Notes under the pieces: generated by a model
Told to the model about the DNA's origin: nothing
Seen by the model: only the letters and a program-made list of their open reading frames with translations
The model's database searches: none
Source of the DNA: Amoebidium appalachense
Lineage: Eukaryota; Ichthyosporea
Direction of reading: 5' to 3'
Assembly: GCA_963693365.1 (NCBI GenBank)
Contig: CAVNZM010000009.1
Span: 6,076,001 to 6,140,000 of the forward strand
Length of the DNA stretch: 64,000 bases
Shown here: in pieces, positions 1-20,582 of the stretch
Position numbering within the stretch: position 1 is the first letter of the stretch
How the letters are laid out: each line of letters starts with the position of its first letter
Translations under genes and position numbers: made by a program

Positions 1-50
1 CAACCCCGCACAATATATGTCAGCTGGTAAACCTTACGTGCGCAGGGGAA

Positions 51-92
<42 letters not shown>

Positions 93-509
93 CTGTTCAC
101 TTGAAACTGTAACCCCGCACAACACATTGTCAGTCGGTGAATTACGAGTACAGAGATGGGGCAAATGCGGCGGTGTGGGTGCACAAAGGCATGACAAAAC
201 TGAACTATACGGTCAAAAGAATAACAAAGAAAGGGGAGTGGCGATCTTCTCCACCTCCCTTTCTTTTGTTCTTCTTCTCCCTCCGTCTCCTTCCTTCCTC
301 CCTCCTTCCCTCCCTCCCCCCCCCCCGCCCCCCTCCCCCCTCCCCCCCCCCCCCTCTCTCTCTTTTTCTTTTCCTTTTTTTTTTTCCTTCCCGTTTTCCC
401 TTTCTTTCTTTCTCCTCCTCTTATTCTTTTTCTTCTTCTTCTTCTTCTTCTTCTTCTTTTCTTGGGGGGGGGGGGGGGGGGGGGGGGGAGGGTGTTCCAT
501 GCAATCTAC
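1..509. other. RARS1 intron 10: G, C and CTT tracts
   Basis: No exon is recognised between the last RARS1 exon (ending at 510) and the left edge. The stretch holds a poly-G run near 51-92, a C/CT-rich block near 300-460 with TTC repeats, and a second poly-G run near 464-488. Two similar ~40-bp segments lie at 2-41 and 111-150, on either side of the first G run. Both begin AACCCCGCACAA. Confidence 0.6.
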
Positions 510-9630
<9,121 letters not shown>

Positions 9631-9740
9631 TTTCGTGCTTACTCTGCTACTACAGAATGCCCTAATGACCCCTTTTTCTTTCTTCCTCCGAAGGTTTTTT
9701 TTCTTTTTTTTGTAAGGCCAGTCGAGCGCAACTCAATGAT

Positions 9741-9773
9741 TTCTCTTTGCCTCGAGTAAACAGCGTAAACCCC
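9741..9773 (+). repeat. 33-bp direct repeat, left copy flanking the LINE
   Basis: Begins TTCTCTTTGCCTCGAG and ends CAGCGTAAACCCC. It is identical base for base to 15201-15233. The two copies bracket the LINE ORFs. Confidence 0.9.
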
Positions 9774-10385
9774 TCAATGATTTCCCCTCAATAATTTCAC
9801 GTGCACCGGTTTTAAAGATTCCTACCTAAGTCTGGTCTGAGTGAGACGACCCTAGCTGAGACGAGTCATGCTTCCGCTTCCATAATAAGATAATCCGATC
9901 GCCCTTCAACCAATCGTCTGGTTGGGCTCGTTAAAGATTTGCTTACTTCAGATGACGTAACTGGCTTTGAGCCATATATGGTTTGTCAGGGATCCAATGA
10001 TTTCACAGAAATAGATCAGATATTTGAACCCCCCCCCCCCCCCCCCCCCCCCACCAGCACCTCCCCCCCCCCCCCCCCCCTCCCCCCTCCCCGCCCCCCC
10101 CCGGGGCCCCACCACGCACACCCAAGCACACCGTGGCAGCACGCACGCAACACACATGATACACATAAACACACACACAAACATATGTTCACATCCTCAC
10201 ACCTACATTCATATCCTCAGCGTGTGTGGCAGTCTTATCTAATTAGCGAAGTTTCACACACCCAGACGCACGCACACATGTATGTGCATGTCTACATTAC
10301 GCGTGGCACCCACATAAACGCCACACATATACACCGCGGCGCGCGCGCGCGCGAGCACACGCGTGGCACATATACATACACAAAG

Positions 10386-10436
10386 ATTCGATTCAGTCGC
10401 ACACATCGATTCAGTCGCACACATCGATTCAAATGT
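10386..10436 (+). repeat. Short tandem repeat in the LINE 5' region
   Basis: The unit TCGATTCAGTCGCACACA, ~19 bp, is repeated about 2.5 times, ~100 bp before ORF1. Tandem monomers are common in LINE 5' regions, where they can act as promoters. No promoter function can be shown here. Confidence 0.7.
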
Positions 10437-10536
10437 CGCTCTTTATTATCTGCTAATAAATAGTATCCTTCGCGCATCCACCCCTAAACCAGGCCATCCG
10501 TGGCCCTAAGGGCCGGGGAACACCCCCATCCATGTC

Positions 10537-11721
10537 ATGGCACATGCCTATAATCGTTTCAGAACCTCTTTCAAAGTTCCATCTACACCCATCACACATG
10601 TGCGACCATTAAAACGTCCAGCAGATACACCTACCACAGATGCACAACCAGAAAAACATCGCCTTAGACTAAGCGCAACACCTATTTACAATACACTACC
10701 CATTCAGAATAACACCACACCACTCCGTAGAAACACAATAACAACCATGCCGAAACTTTCGGTTGATACAGTACTGGCAGAACTTGCCCTCGTTAAGAAA
10801 CAGCTAAATGAGCTGTTACCACTCAAGAACATGATAGAAAAACTCCAAACAGAAAATACCCAACTCAAGCTCACCATTGATTCACTCACAGCCCAGCTAA
10901 ACATTAGTGGATCGCAAAACCCCAAAACTCATGAGCAAACATCTCGCGACGGAGACATTTCCACCCCAACACAAAACAACACAGGACCGGAAGCACAGCT
11001 CCCGGCAGAGTTCCTAGAATATGCGAACTCTCGTAAAACACCCGAGCTCCGCCAAATTGCCAAGGAAACATATGCCAGCATTCTTGCAGGCAACGAGTAC
11101 CGCCGCAACTCCCCTCCCAAACCGCCGGCTAAGGGGAACACCCAAGCAAACGGTAACATCAACATCCCACCCAAATACGAGAGGGTGTATTTCAAAGTCA
11201 AGCACGGCAGACGCCCACACAGGGCCATGTGGTCCATCTTCAAGGCTCTCGGCTTCCGGTGCTCTCGCATCCTTTGTCTGTCCTTCATTGGATACGATGT
11301 GCTGGAAGTAGCAGTACGGGGCGACTATAACCGTGCGTTCATCCGTGACGCGACAAAGGGGTGTGGAAGCTTCTTCACCCACCTCCCAAGCTACGACCCA
11401 TGCGCGCCGGAAAACATTCAGAAAGCAGACAAAGAACGTAAAGTGTCTGCTAAGAATGCGTGCGCCACACGTTGTCGTGTACGCATCAGCAAGGCAAAAG
11501 AGTTCCTCGCAAAGTTGGAAAACGATGCTACGAGCGTGATAGACACGGACACGAAGGAACCAATGTTTTCTGGTGAGAAACTGCTCGAGCGCAAACGCCG
11601 ATGCGAGATGGAAATCGAGCTCTTCTGCGAACTGTTCGCGCTGGCGGAAGGTCGTGCATACGACCCCGTAAGCGACAAGTGGGAACCAACCCCACAGGTG
11701 TCGGACCAAACCGATGCCTAA
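10537..11721 (+). CDS. LINE ORF1 protein, coiled coil plus putative RNA-binding region
   Basis: Intact 394-codon ORF. Residues 1-65 are basic and Pro/Thr-rich. Residues ~75-125 are a heptad-like coiled coil (LAELALVKKQLNELLPLKNM, then EKLQTENTQLKLTIDSL), consistent with ORF1p oligomerisation. Residues ~215-330 form a basic globular region (YERVYFKVKHGRRPHRAMWS, IGYDVLEVAV) that may be the nucleic-acid-binding part. No CCHC zinc knuckle is visible. In LINEs, ORF1p packages the element RNA. The stop overlaps the ORF2 start (ATGCCTAA), which suggests termination-reinitiation for ORF2. The start used is the first ATG of the ORF. Confidence 0.85.
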   Translation: MAHAYNRFRTSFKVPSTPITHVRPLKRPADTPTTDAQPEKHRLRLSATPIYNTLPIQNNTTPLRRNTITTMPKLSVDTVLAELALVKKQLNELLPLKNMIEKLQTENTQLKLTIDSLTAQLNISGSQNPKTHEQTSRDGDISTPTQNNTGPEAQLPAEFLEYANSRKTPELRQIAKETYASILAGNEYRRNSPPKPPAKGNTQANGNINIPPKYERVYFKVKHGRRPHRAMWSIFKALGFRCSRILCLSFIGYDVLEVAVRGDYNRAFIRDATKGCGSFFTHLPSYDPCAPENIQKADKERKVSAKNACATRCRVRISKAKEFLAKLENDATSVIDTDTKEPMFSGEKLLERKRRCEMEIELFCELFALAEGRAYDPVSDKWEPTPQVSDQTDA

Positions 11722-14700
11722 TTTATCCTTCTTCTTCTGGAATGCTCGGACACTGGGCCCCCAAAAGGGCCTCCCCCCCGGGACACTCGACGATAAAATC
11801 AGCTACATACAACAACAGACAAACAACCACACGTTTACAGTGATTTGCGAAACACAGTTTAAAAACCACCACAAATTCAACTCTACATTGGTCGACACAT
11901 CCACACACCCCGGTTACGCGAAAAACCGAGGCATTATTGTACTTGCCGCACCACACGTGAGAGTGAAGTGCAAACCGGTAGCAAAAACGGAATTCTCGGT
12001 TTCTATAGAGTTTCTTTCTAATGTTTTTACTTTTGTATATTACCCACCATCTATGTCGGTTGTCGAATTGACTCACGAGTTGTCACAGTTACCAATGTCC
12101 ACTGTTATTTTAGGTGATTTTAACACGCGACTCCACCACACAGACACACTGCAAGTGAGTGTCGGGTACCCATCTAAGCCCCCGGAGCGTGCTATCCCTT
12201 TAGCAAGGTATGTCCAAAGTCACACTTTGCGGTTCCCTCAAATATCCCATGCCCACAACACCGACTGGGGAGTGGCCTTTTGGCCATCAACCATGTCAAA
12301 ACTCTCTCTCCCTCCTAACCTCTCTAGGTCATCTGACCACTCTCCTATCCTTTTCCTACCTAAGATCTCCCTTGATCTGCTCCCCCCTCCCCCTCCCACC
12401 TTTCGCCTCCGTCTATCCCAGCTTAAGTCACAGTGGGGTAGAGTTGATGTATGTGTATGCTATGCTACGAAACACCCTATATATATGCGCCTATTAGAAT
12501 CTGCACAAGCCAGGCCAGATTCACATCTCGTACTAGATACATGCACTAACTTTATTGTTGATGATTTGATAGATCTCGGTGATTATGCTGGCGGTGGTAG
12601 GAAGGAATATCCCGATGCTCTCTTGTTACCAAACACCACTCCCGCTAGACTAGGTGAACCCCTGTCTCAAAAGGAAAGCTTGCGCCGGCTTGCTAGTATG
12701 AATCGATTTGGCCCCCCTGCTCGTATTATTGGTGATACCACTGGAGACCCCCTCATAGACTCTGATAAGTATTTCTCGGAACTGTTTAAAGATAGGACCC
12801 CCGCTCAGAAACCTATTGTGTGGCCTGTAGACCCATCTATCCCCATAGAATCGATCCTCCCCTTTTTCAGTCCCGATGCCATATGGTCTGTGATATCTAG
12901 TTATAGCTCTAGTAAGTCTTGTGGACCTGATCTGGGTTTCTTAAAATCCTTGTTCCCTCCTACCCGCAAAAGGAAAGTGATCGTGCTATTAAACCTGATC
13001 TTACTATCATGTTAAGCTCTCTCTTTTCTTGGTGTGTTAAATGTGGACATGTCCCGTCATCTTGGTTAGATACCTTAGTGATCCCCATAGTTAAGAAGGA
13101 CTCTGAGGGCCCCATATCATCCTTTCGCCCCATTACACTAACCCAGGTTGTTCGTAGATTCTTTGAAGCTTGCTTACTTAGGTTATTTGCACATCACCCT
13201 AGGTTTCAATCTATTCTTCACATACACCCATGCCAATCCGCTTTTCGTAAAAACAATTCATGTTATGTTCAAATAATGGCACTGCACGATTCTATGCAAG
13301 TTGGTGCACAATATGTTGGCTTTATTGATTGGAAAACTGCTTACGATTCTGTCTCCCCTGGTCTCCTATGGGAAAAGCTTGCTGCACGGGGTGTACCACA
13401 CTGCATTGGTGTTCTGTTAGAAGCACTCTTGTCTCAAACCTATGGTAGAGCTGTGGTTAATGGGCATCTTTCATATGGTTTTGCTCGTACTAGAGGTCTC
13501 TTGCAGGGTTCATTGCTTAGCCCCTTTTTGTTTAACCTATTTATAGATGATTTGGCTGTCAAGATTTACGCCGAAAACGATGACCCTATTAATAACTTTC
13601 CGCCTGCACTTCTCTATGCTGATGATCTGTCCCTCCTTGCCCGTACCCCTAGACGCCTGCAAAGATTGTTCGATGTAGTGTCAGAGTGGTGCAAGGCAAA
13701 CCTTATGATCCTTAACATAGACAAATGTGGTGTTCTTGTACCTGATATAGCTAACAATTTACACACATTTACATTATCATCTAAACCTGTACCTATAGTT
13801 CCAGAATACAAATATCTTGGTGTTCCGGTTGATTCTGTTGGTGTTATGTTTCCCCATATGGTCGAAAAGAGGGTAGAGTTGGCTCGTAAGCGGTTAGCTT
13901 TCTTCTCGGCTAATATTTTTAAAGACACACCCCTCCATCCTTCTATTAGACTTACATTTATTCGCACTTTTGTCTTCCCGGCATGTGAATATGGTTTACC
14001 CCTTCTCGCCGCTTGGATCAAGAAAGAGAGAACTAGAGCGCTTAAACCCTTGGCAAATTTCCTTGAAGCAGAAGTTGCCTCCTTTCTATCTAACAACTGT
14101 TGTAAACCTGGGCCTGTAACGCTCTCGATATATGGTCTGGTCCCAATAGCTGCTAGAGTATCCTATCTCGCGCTGAAATTCAATAAGCACATAAGCCGCT
14201 TAAAGAAGTATTTGCCCTCCCACCCTCTCTTCTCTATCCGACCTGTCCCCTCCTCACCTCTCCCCTCTTTCCTCCCCTCTCTCTCCCCTTCTCCCCTGGG
14301 CACAAATACAAATAAACCCCGCAATAGTGTGTGTGTGACTTTGGACTGCCACTTACTTATTAAACATGTACACAATCACAAGATAATCACGCAATATAAC
14401 AAATGGAAAAAGATACCACACGACACTAGACCCGATGAAAGCATACACCTTGAAAAACTAAGCCTTATGTCTCGTTTTATATATACTGACCGCCTCAACC
14501 ATATTGCCAAATATGGCACTCGCAAGTGTATAACACCTAAATACATATTACCTTCCTGTAGAACTGGTCTTTCTCTAGCTGATGGTATTATTGATCAATT
14601 ACCACGCTTTTACTGTACACGTGCTATACAGTGGAGATCTAATAAGTATAAGGTGGCATCATTTGCATGCCCAAACAACACACACACACCAGTTTAACCG

Positions 14701-14896
14701 GTCATGTATCGCCAAATGTAGTTTGATAGACCACATAATACCGCAACACACACACGTCACATTCACAACAGACACCCAGAAAGATAGCCTACCTGTAAAT
14801 TACAACATCCTTGATTTTATACTAAACACGCGTAACTACGACCTGTTTATTAGATGTATTGATTGGCTTGAGAAACACATCACTACAAAATTATAG
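11714..14896 (+). CDS. LINE ORF2: APE endonuclease and reverse transcriptase, interrupted by frameshifts
   Basis: The first reading frame (11714-13015) carries APE-family endonuclease motifs: FWNAR near the start, ICET, GDFN at 12113-12124 and SDHSP at 12332. The second frame (13009-14697) carries reverse transcriptase motifs: PIVKKDSEGPISSFRPI, QSAFRK, GFIDWKTAYDSV, LLQGSLLSPFLFNLFIDD, the catalytic YADD at 13615-13626, and KYLGVPVD. The frames join if one base is changed around 12930-12970. Upstream of that point the second frame has stops, so this is a lesion or a frameshift site rather than two genes. A further frame change in the CA tract near 14680 would add sequence up to 14896, including a Cys/His cluster. 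No RNase H domain is seen. Confidence 0.85.
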
Positions 14897-14917
14897 CGCA
14901 CGCGCACACACACACAC

Positions 14918-14972
<55 letters not shown>

Positions 14973-15004
14973 CCAGCTGATACCGAGTGTCCCGAGGGGA
15001 GCCC

Positions 15005-15037
<33 letters not shown>
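14897..15037 (+). repeat. CA tract and A-run after LINE ORF2
   Basis: (CA)n from ~14903 to 14971, a short unique segment, then about 28 A ending at 15037. The A run suits the 3' end of a reverse-transcribed LINE copy. Confidence 0.7.
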
Positions 15038-15200
15038 CGGGGAACCCCAACTAATTGATTTCTCCTTGTAGTCTTTATGGTGTCTCGTAGAGAAAGTAAA
15101 CCCTGATATATAGTCACCACCCGACATCTATGTACGTGATCATGATATACCGCTGAGGGGATATTCCGAGCAAAACCCCCCCCCCCATACCTGAGACTGG

Positions 15201-15233
15201 TTCTCTTTGCCTCGAGTAAACAGCGTAAACCCC
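15201..15233 (+). repeat. 33-bp direct repeat, right copy flanking the LINE
   Basis: Perfect copy of 9741-9773, 5460 bp apart in the same orientation. It could be a long target-site duplication or a pre-existing repeat. Confidence 0.9.
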
Positions 15234-15446
15234 ATGCAAACACGCATGCACCACACGCACATATATACACGTGCACGTGTACGCTGAAGGAACACATACG
15301 CGTGCATGTACATCGTGCACGTGAGGCACTTAAGCGCATGTTTACAAACACACGTCATGTGTACACACAAACACACAGACACACGCATACACGTAATAAT
15401 AATCAGGTACACGTACAGGCGCTATAATAGTATGTGTACACAAACT

Positions 15447-15503
<57 letters not shown>

Positions 15504-15686
15504 GTCACACACACACACTGTCTCTTCTCTCTAATACATAAAATTAGATCTAGATCTCTTGAGCCTCGCTCAATCTCCCCCCTCTCCCCCCCTCCTCCCA
15601 CCACCCCGATGCTATCTCTCTCCCTCTCTCCCTCTCCCTCTCTCCTTCACACACACACACACACACACTCCCTCCCTCTCTCTCTC

Positions 15687-15732
<46 letters not shown>

Positions 15733-16020
15733 CCTCTCCCCCTTCCCTCTCCCTCTCTCCCCCTCTCACACACACACACACTCTCTCTCTCTCTCCCTCC
15801 CTCCCTCCCTCTCTCTCTCTCTCTCTCTCTTGCTCTCTCTCTCTCTTTTTCCTCCCTTCCCCCCCCCCCCTCTCTCCCCCCTCCCTCCCTATTTTCCCCT
15901 CTCTCTCTCCCTCTCCCTCTCCCTTCCCCCTCCCCCCCCCCCCCCCCCCCCGGGCCCCTCCTCTCTTTCTCTCTCACTCTTACTCTCTCTCTCTCTCTCA
16001 CTGCCTCACTGCCTCATTCC

Positions 16021-16055
<35 letters not shown>

Positions 16056-16860
16056 CCCCCCCCCCCCCCCCCCTCCCCCCCCCTCTACCTCTCTTTCCCC
16101 CCCTCTCCCCTTTGTTGCCTTGTTAGGCGCGATCTACCTGTGGTGGCCAGTATTGCATGAAAGTCTCCTGTCTCTGTACCAAGAAACTTATCACCTAATA
16201 TGCAGTCTGATTTTCGACGTCCCTATCCTCCCCCCCCCCCCCCCCTGCTCGCGCACACACACACACACACACACACCGTGACACACACACACGAACGCAC
16301 CGTGATCAAGACACAATGATCCCGGCCCGGCAACCTACTCCATATGCTCTTCATCTGATTCCGATACTGACCCCTCCTCATCCGTCTCTCACCCAATACT
16401 TTCACCTCCCCGGTCTCACTGTGGCACCAATTTGCAACAATCTATCAAACATATTCGTGTAGGGCCTTCAGACCATAATCTTAGAAGTGTCTAAAAACTT
16501 TATCGTGTTATTATAAACAGCAAATATATACCAGACACCCGCGGGATCCTGTGTTGGTGTTATCACTTGCATACAGTTTAAAGAATTACTATCATTAATG
16601 TGATCGGCGATCTGAATTTGGTTGCCGATCATGTGCTATTAGTATGGAAATACCCTCCGATCATGTACATGAATGCCTATCTACAATTACTTACATCCAT
16701 GTTCTTTATGTGTTTTACAATACTTAATGCATTACATTGTTGAGTCTCAGGTCAAACTCTCAGCGTATGTATTTAAAAGAAATTAGGGTAGAGGTTCTAA
16801 GGTACAGAGGTCACTTGTGACACTTTCTTGAAATTGCAAGGTTTCTCGGCGGTAAGGTTC
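15234..16860. other. Spacer: CA and CT microsatellites, then ~450 bp of AT-richer unique DNA
   Basis: 15234-15445 is CA-rich with scattered ACGCAT/ACGTGCA. 15453-15500 is (CA)n. 15590-16120 is (CT)n/(C)n. 16250-16300 is CA. 16380-16860 is non-repetitive and AT-richer. A short open segment at 16126-16225 (IYLWWPVLHESLL) has no recognised homologue. No gene is supported. Confidence 0.6.
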
Positions 16861-16869
16861 ATTATCTTA

Positions 16870-16910
<41 letters not shown>

Positions 16911-16939
16911 ACCACCACCACCACCACCACCATCACCGG

Positions 16940-17006
16940 CCCTGCCCTGTGGGTCCTTTTTCTGGGCTGCGTGAGTTTCCTTTCCTTTTTTTTTTTTTTT
17001 TTTTTG

Positions 17007-17092
<86 letters not shown>

Positions 17093-17694
17093 TCTGTTTT
17101 TTTTTTTCCTTTGTGGTGGTGGTGGTGGTGGTGTGTGTGGGGGGGGGGAGGGCACACACACACACACACACGCACACCGTGCACCGTGACATGGAGACAC
17201 ACACACACATTGTGATACACAAGTCCACCCATACACACACACCACACAAACAAACACAACCAGTAACAAACGAACACAAAATCCAAATGCATACACAGAC
17301 ACATGCACACATTTTCGCACAGTCCCCCCCCCCCCCTCCCCCCCCCAAAAAAGAAAAAACCCTCCCGCAGCCCAAGAAAAGGACCCACAGGACTGGGGGG
17401 GAGAGAGAGAGGGGGGGGGGGACACACAGACCGTGCACCGTGACACGGAGCCACACACACACACACACACACACACACATTGTGATACACACACGTGCAC
17501 ACACACACACACACCACACACACACACACACACACACCTAGTGACAAACGAACACAATATCCAAACACACATGTACACACAGACATATACACACATTTTT
17601 GCACAACCCCCAGCGTCCGATCCCCCCCCCCCCCCCCCCCTCCCCCGGGCTATCCCCTGTCCTGTGCTTCCTTTTTCTGAAATGCGTGAGTTTC

Positions 17695-17777
<83 letters not shown>

Positions 17778-18680
17778 ACACATACACACATCGTGCACCG
17801 TAACATGAAGACACACATACACACATTGTGATTCACACGTGCACACCACAAACACAACCCGGTGCACGTGACACCCAGTGACAAACGAAGACAAAATCCA
17901 AATGTACACGCAGACACATGACATTGCACACACAAGTTCGCACAGCATCCCCCCCCCCCCCCCCAAAAAAAATAAAAAAAAATAAATAAAAAAAAAAAAT
18001 AGAAACCCCTCCCGCAGCCCAGAAAAAGGACCTACAGGACAGGGGGGGAAGGGGGGCGGGGGGGGGGTTTGAATGCCGAACACGGAACGAAGTACGCATA
18101 CACGACAAGAAGCATGGTGCAGGACACATGCAAAGGCAAACATTGAAGTATGCAACATCAGCCATGTGCACAGTATGCGTCATAAGCAGAGCCCATCCTC
18201 AGGGAGGACCCAAGGGGGGGTGGACATACACACACACACCGTGCACCGTGACACGGAGTCACACACACACACACGTACATTGTGATACACACGCGTGCAC
18301 ACACACACACACACCACACACACAATAAAACACCCAGTGACAAACGAACACAAAATCCAAACGTACACACAGACATATGCACACATCCCCCCTCCCCCCC
18401 CCCCCGTCCTGCCAGTGGTTCCTTTTTCTGGGCTGTGTTTCTTTCTTTCTTTCTTTTTTCTGGGGGGGGGGGGGGGGGGGGGGGGGGGAAGGGGGAGGGA
18501 GGGGGGCCACACACACACCGTGCACCGTGACACGGACACACACACGCGCACACACACACATTGTGATACACACACGTGCACACACACACACCACACACAC
18601 ACAAACATACCCAGTGACAAATGAGCACAAAATCCAAATCATTCACACAGATATATGCACACATTTTCGCACAGAAAGGC
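16940..18680. repeat. Higher-order array of conserved boxes in alternating orientation
   Basis: Three conserved boxes recur between microsatellites. Box P (GGTCCTTTTTCTGGGCTGCG) occurs forward near 16947, inverted near 17366, forward near 17655, inverted near 18008 and forward near 18406. Box Q (CACCGTGCACCGTGACA, then CATTGTGATACACA) starts near 17177, 17427, 17790, 18237 and 18518. Box R (CCAGTGACAAACGAACACAA, then TTTTCGCACAG) starts near 17261, 17539, 17875, 18335 and 18611. Boxes Q and R keep one orientation, while P flips each time. T/CT runs follow the forward P boxes, G runs precede each Q, and C runs follow the first four R boxes. Confidence 0.85.
18068..18216 (+). repeat. Interspersed repeat RepA, subfamily 2, inside the box array
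   Basis: Full-length copy following a poly-G run, ending CAGAGCCCATCCTCAGGGAG. It matches 2470-2622 closely. It interrupts the array between an inverted P box and a Q box. Confidence 0.85.
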
Positions 18681-19508
18681 GCATAGAGCCAGGGGGTAAT
18701 AATAATAATAATATAACGCGCGTGCCCGGGCAGTGCCTACGTGCGTGTGTGCGTGTGTGCGTGCGTGCGTGCGTGCGTGCGTGTGTGTATATATGTGTGT
18801 GTGTTGAGGGCTCGGGGGAGGAGGGGGGAGAGAAGAGAGAAGGAGGGGGGGGGGGGGAGAAGGGGCCGCGCGGCAGGGAGGGGGGGAGGGGGGGAGGGGG
18901 GTTGTTAGTGGGTATGAACCGTTATTTGGAGGGCTAGTTTCACCCTCCACCTCGGTCCTGCCTGTACCTATGGTTTAGGAGAAAAGCCATGTTTGTTGGC
19001 GTGAGCACACAATGAAAGACGAGAAGCCACAGTGGCATCTCTAGATCTGAGGTTGGCCATGAGCGCGATGTTTTGGGGCGTAAGTTCGTAAAACGTTCAT
19101 CAGGGGTGTCACACACTAGCATGGCTATTGTTATATTGTCTATTTCATTGAGTCAACGTTATACTTCATTCCAGGCGCTAGCTAGGATGACGTGACATGG
19201 AAACCCCGAGTCGAACATGGCATGAGTGCAATCTCAAAATGTCCATGATGCTGGATAATCGAAGAAACAGCGATCGGACCAAGATCAGGAAGAGAAATGT
19301 GGGAGAGGGTCTCGAGTTATTGAAATTGCAACTATGTTTTCTAACGTATTAAATGAACCCCGGAGCTGCCCGGTCAGTGTCTGACTCCCCACAACCCAAC
19401 CCTTTTGTTTATCTTCCCGGAGAAAACTTTTGTTTAATCGTTTCACCACACTCACGTGTACATACATATATATGTGCGCGTATGTCACGTGCCCATGAGC
19501 CACTGAGT

Positions 19509-20089
19509 GATTGGTCGCTATCGCAATTCTGACATCATCGCTATTTGCCGCACTCAACCGTGACAAAGGACAAGGAGGGAGCATTACTACATTCACATCG
19601 AGAAGGAATTGCATTATGATAGCTTTATTGTTATCTAGTTAAGTAAGACACTTCTATAAAAAAAAACATAATTATCGACGATTTTATTTATTTAGGCTAC
19701 CGTCAACTTTGCTCCGGAGATAAGAACAATCATCTCGTTGCTGATTGGCTATCACTTGAGACACAAAAGCATGTGCAATGATTGCCTCCCAGAGTCGTAG
19801 AAGACTGTAGCTGCACGTGCAGAGTCCCGGTTGTGCATACTAGACCGCCGACCTAAGAAAAAGGCATGCATATTTTCAGACCTCTGCTAAAGTTAGCGCA
19901 GTCTTTCTCCTTACATATCTTGTATATACTGTATACATATATTTATGTGTGTATGTATACGATGTCCACTGTGAGTCTGTGACCACTGACTTGAGTCACT
20001 GAGTGTAAGTAAGAGTATGATTCTGATTGGTTGCTGCTTTGATTGGTGGCTTTTTGAATACCACAAGTACAGTAAAGCGTTTTAATTGG
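19509..20089 (-). promoter_or_regulatory. Cluster of inverted CCAAT boxes
   Basis: ATTGG motifs occur at 19510, 19744, 20026, 20042 and 20085. Four of the five read GATTGG. Such clusters are typical NF-Y sites. The assignment to the downstream gene is positional inference. Confidence 0.4.
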
Positions 20090-20292
20090 CTAATAACCAT
20101 GCTCTCTAATCACCATCTTTTAATTAGCCCGGTTTGGTCTTTATATCTTTAATATTGTTCGCTCAAAGTCACATTGTTATCCTACCGATGTGCTCATACA
20201 TGGTAATACGCACAAATCCAAATATAAAATCTTCGACGGCGGACCATCCTGGGCCAGTTTTGTTGCTTTGTTCCGGAGAAACGGGGACCGGG

Positions 20293-20300
20293 TATAAATA
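20293..20300 (+). promoter_or_regulatory. TATA box (TATAAATA)
   Basis: A consensus TATAAATA lies 283 bp before the SLC66A1 ATG, preceded by a GC-rich ACGGGGACCGGG. A transcription start near 20325-20330 would leave a 5' UTR of about 255 nt. Confidence 0.45.
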
Positions 20301-20582
20301 GTTTGTTTTCATGTTGTTGTCCTCATGGTTTCATTTGTCAGTATTATTATTGACGCACTGTTTATTATCGTATTTACACACTAAATATACTTGTTTCGGC
20401 GCTAAGAACCTATTTCGAGCCACTAAAAACATCTGAATCTGGCAACAGTGGCAAACTATTAGGACATTTGTGCACACCCCCTGCTAACAGGATCTGGGAT
20501 CTGGGTTCAGTATTCCTCACCAAAAAGCCCCGGCACACTAAACTTTAAGAAATTCGTGTCAATCAAAGAATACCGGGTGAAA

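Larger units (their letters stand above)
9774..15200 (+). mobile_element. Non-LTR retrotransposon (LINE) with APE-type endonuclease
   Basis: Two overlapping ORFs (coiled-coil ORF1; endonuclease plus reverse transcriptase ORF2) are followed by a CA tract and an A28 run at 15009-15037. No LTRs, protease or integrase are seen. Outer limits are inferred from the 33-bp direct repeats. If the A run is the true 3' end, the element stops near 15037 and the repeats need another explanation. The 5' region includes a C tract and a 2.5-copy tandem repeat at 10386-10436. Insertion lies just upstream of the RARS1 start, transcribed away from it. Confidence 0.85.
18690..20582 (+). other. Low-repeat upstream region of the SLC66A1-like gene
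   Basis: After GT/G-rich sequence to ~18910, the stretch to 20582 is mostly free of microsatellites. No ORF with recognisable similarity is present. It is the likely promoter and 5' UTR region of the gene starting at 20583. Confidence 0.6.

Noticed and set aside
11014-11709. 231-codon antisense frame within LINE ORF1
   Set aside because: It is a shadow of the real ORF1 codons. The plus-strand product has a coiled coil, overlaps the ORF2 start as expected, and the antisense product has no recognisable features.
13009-14697. Reverse transcriptase as a separate gene starting at its own ATG
   Set aside because: Its start lies inside the conserved region between endonuclease and RT motifs, and correcting one base joins it to the upstream frame. 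It is one broken ORF2.
16940-18680. CRISPR-like repeat-spacer array
   Set aside because: The genome is eukaryotic, the spacers are microsatellites rather than unique sequences, and one box alternates in orientation.
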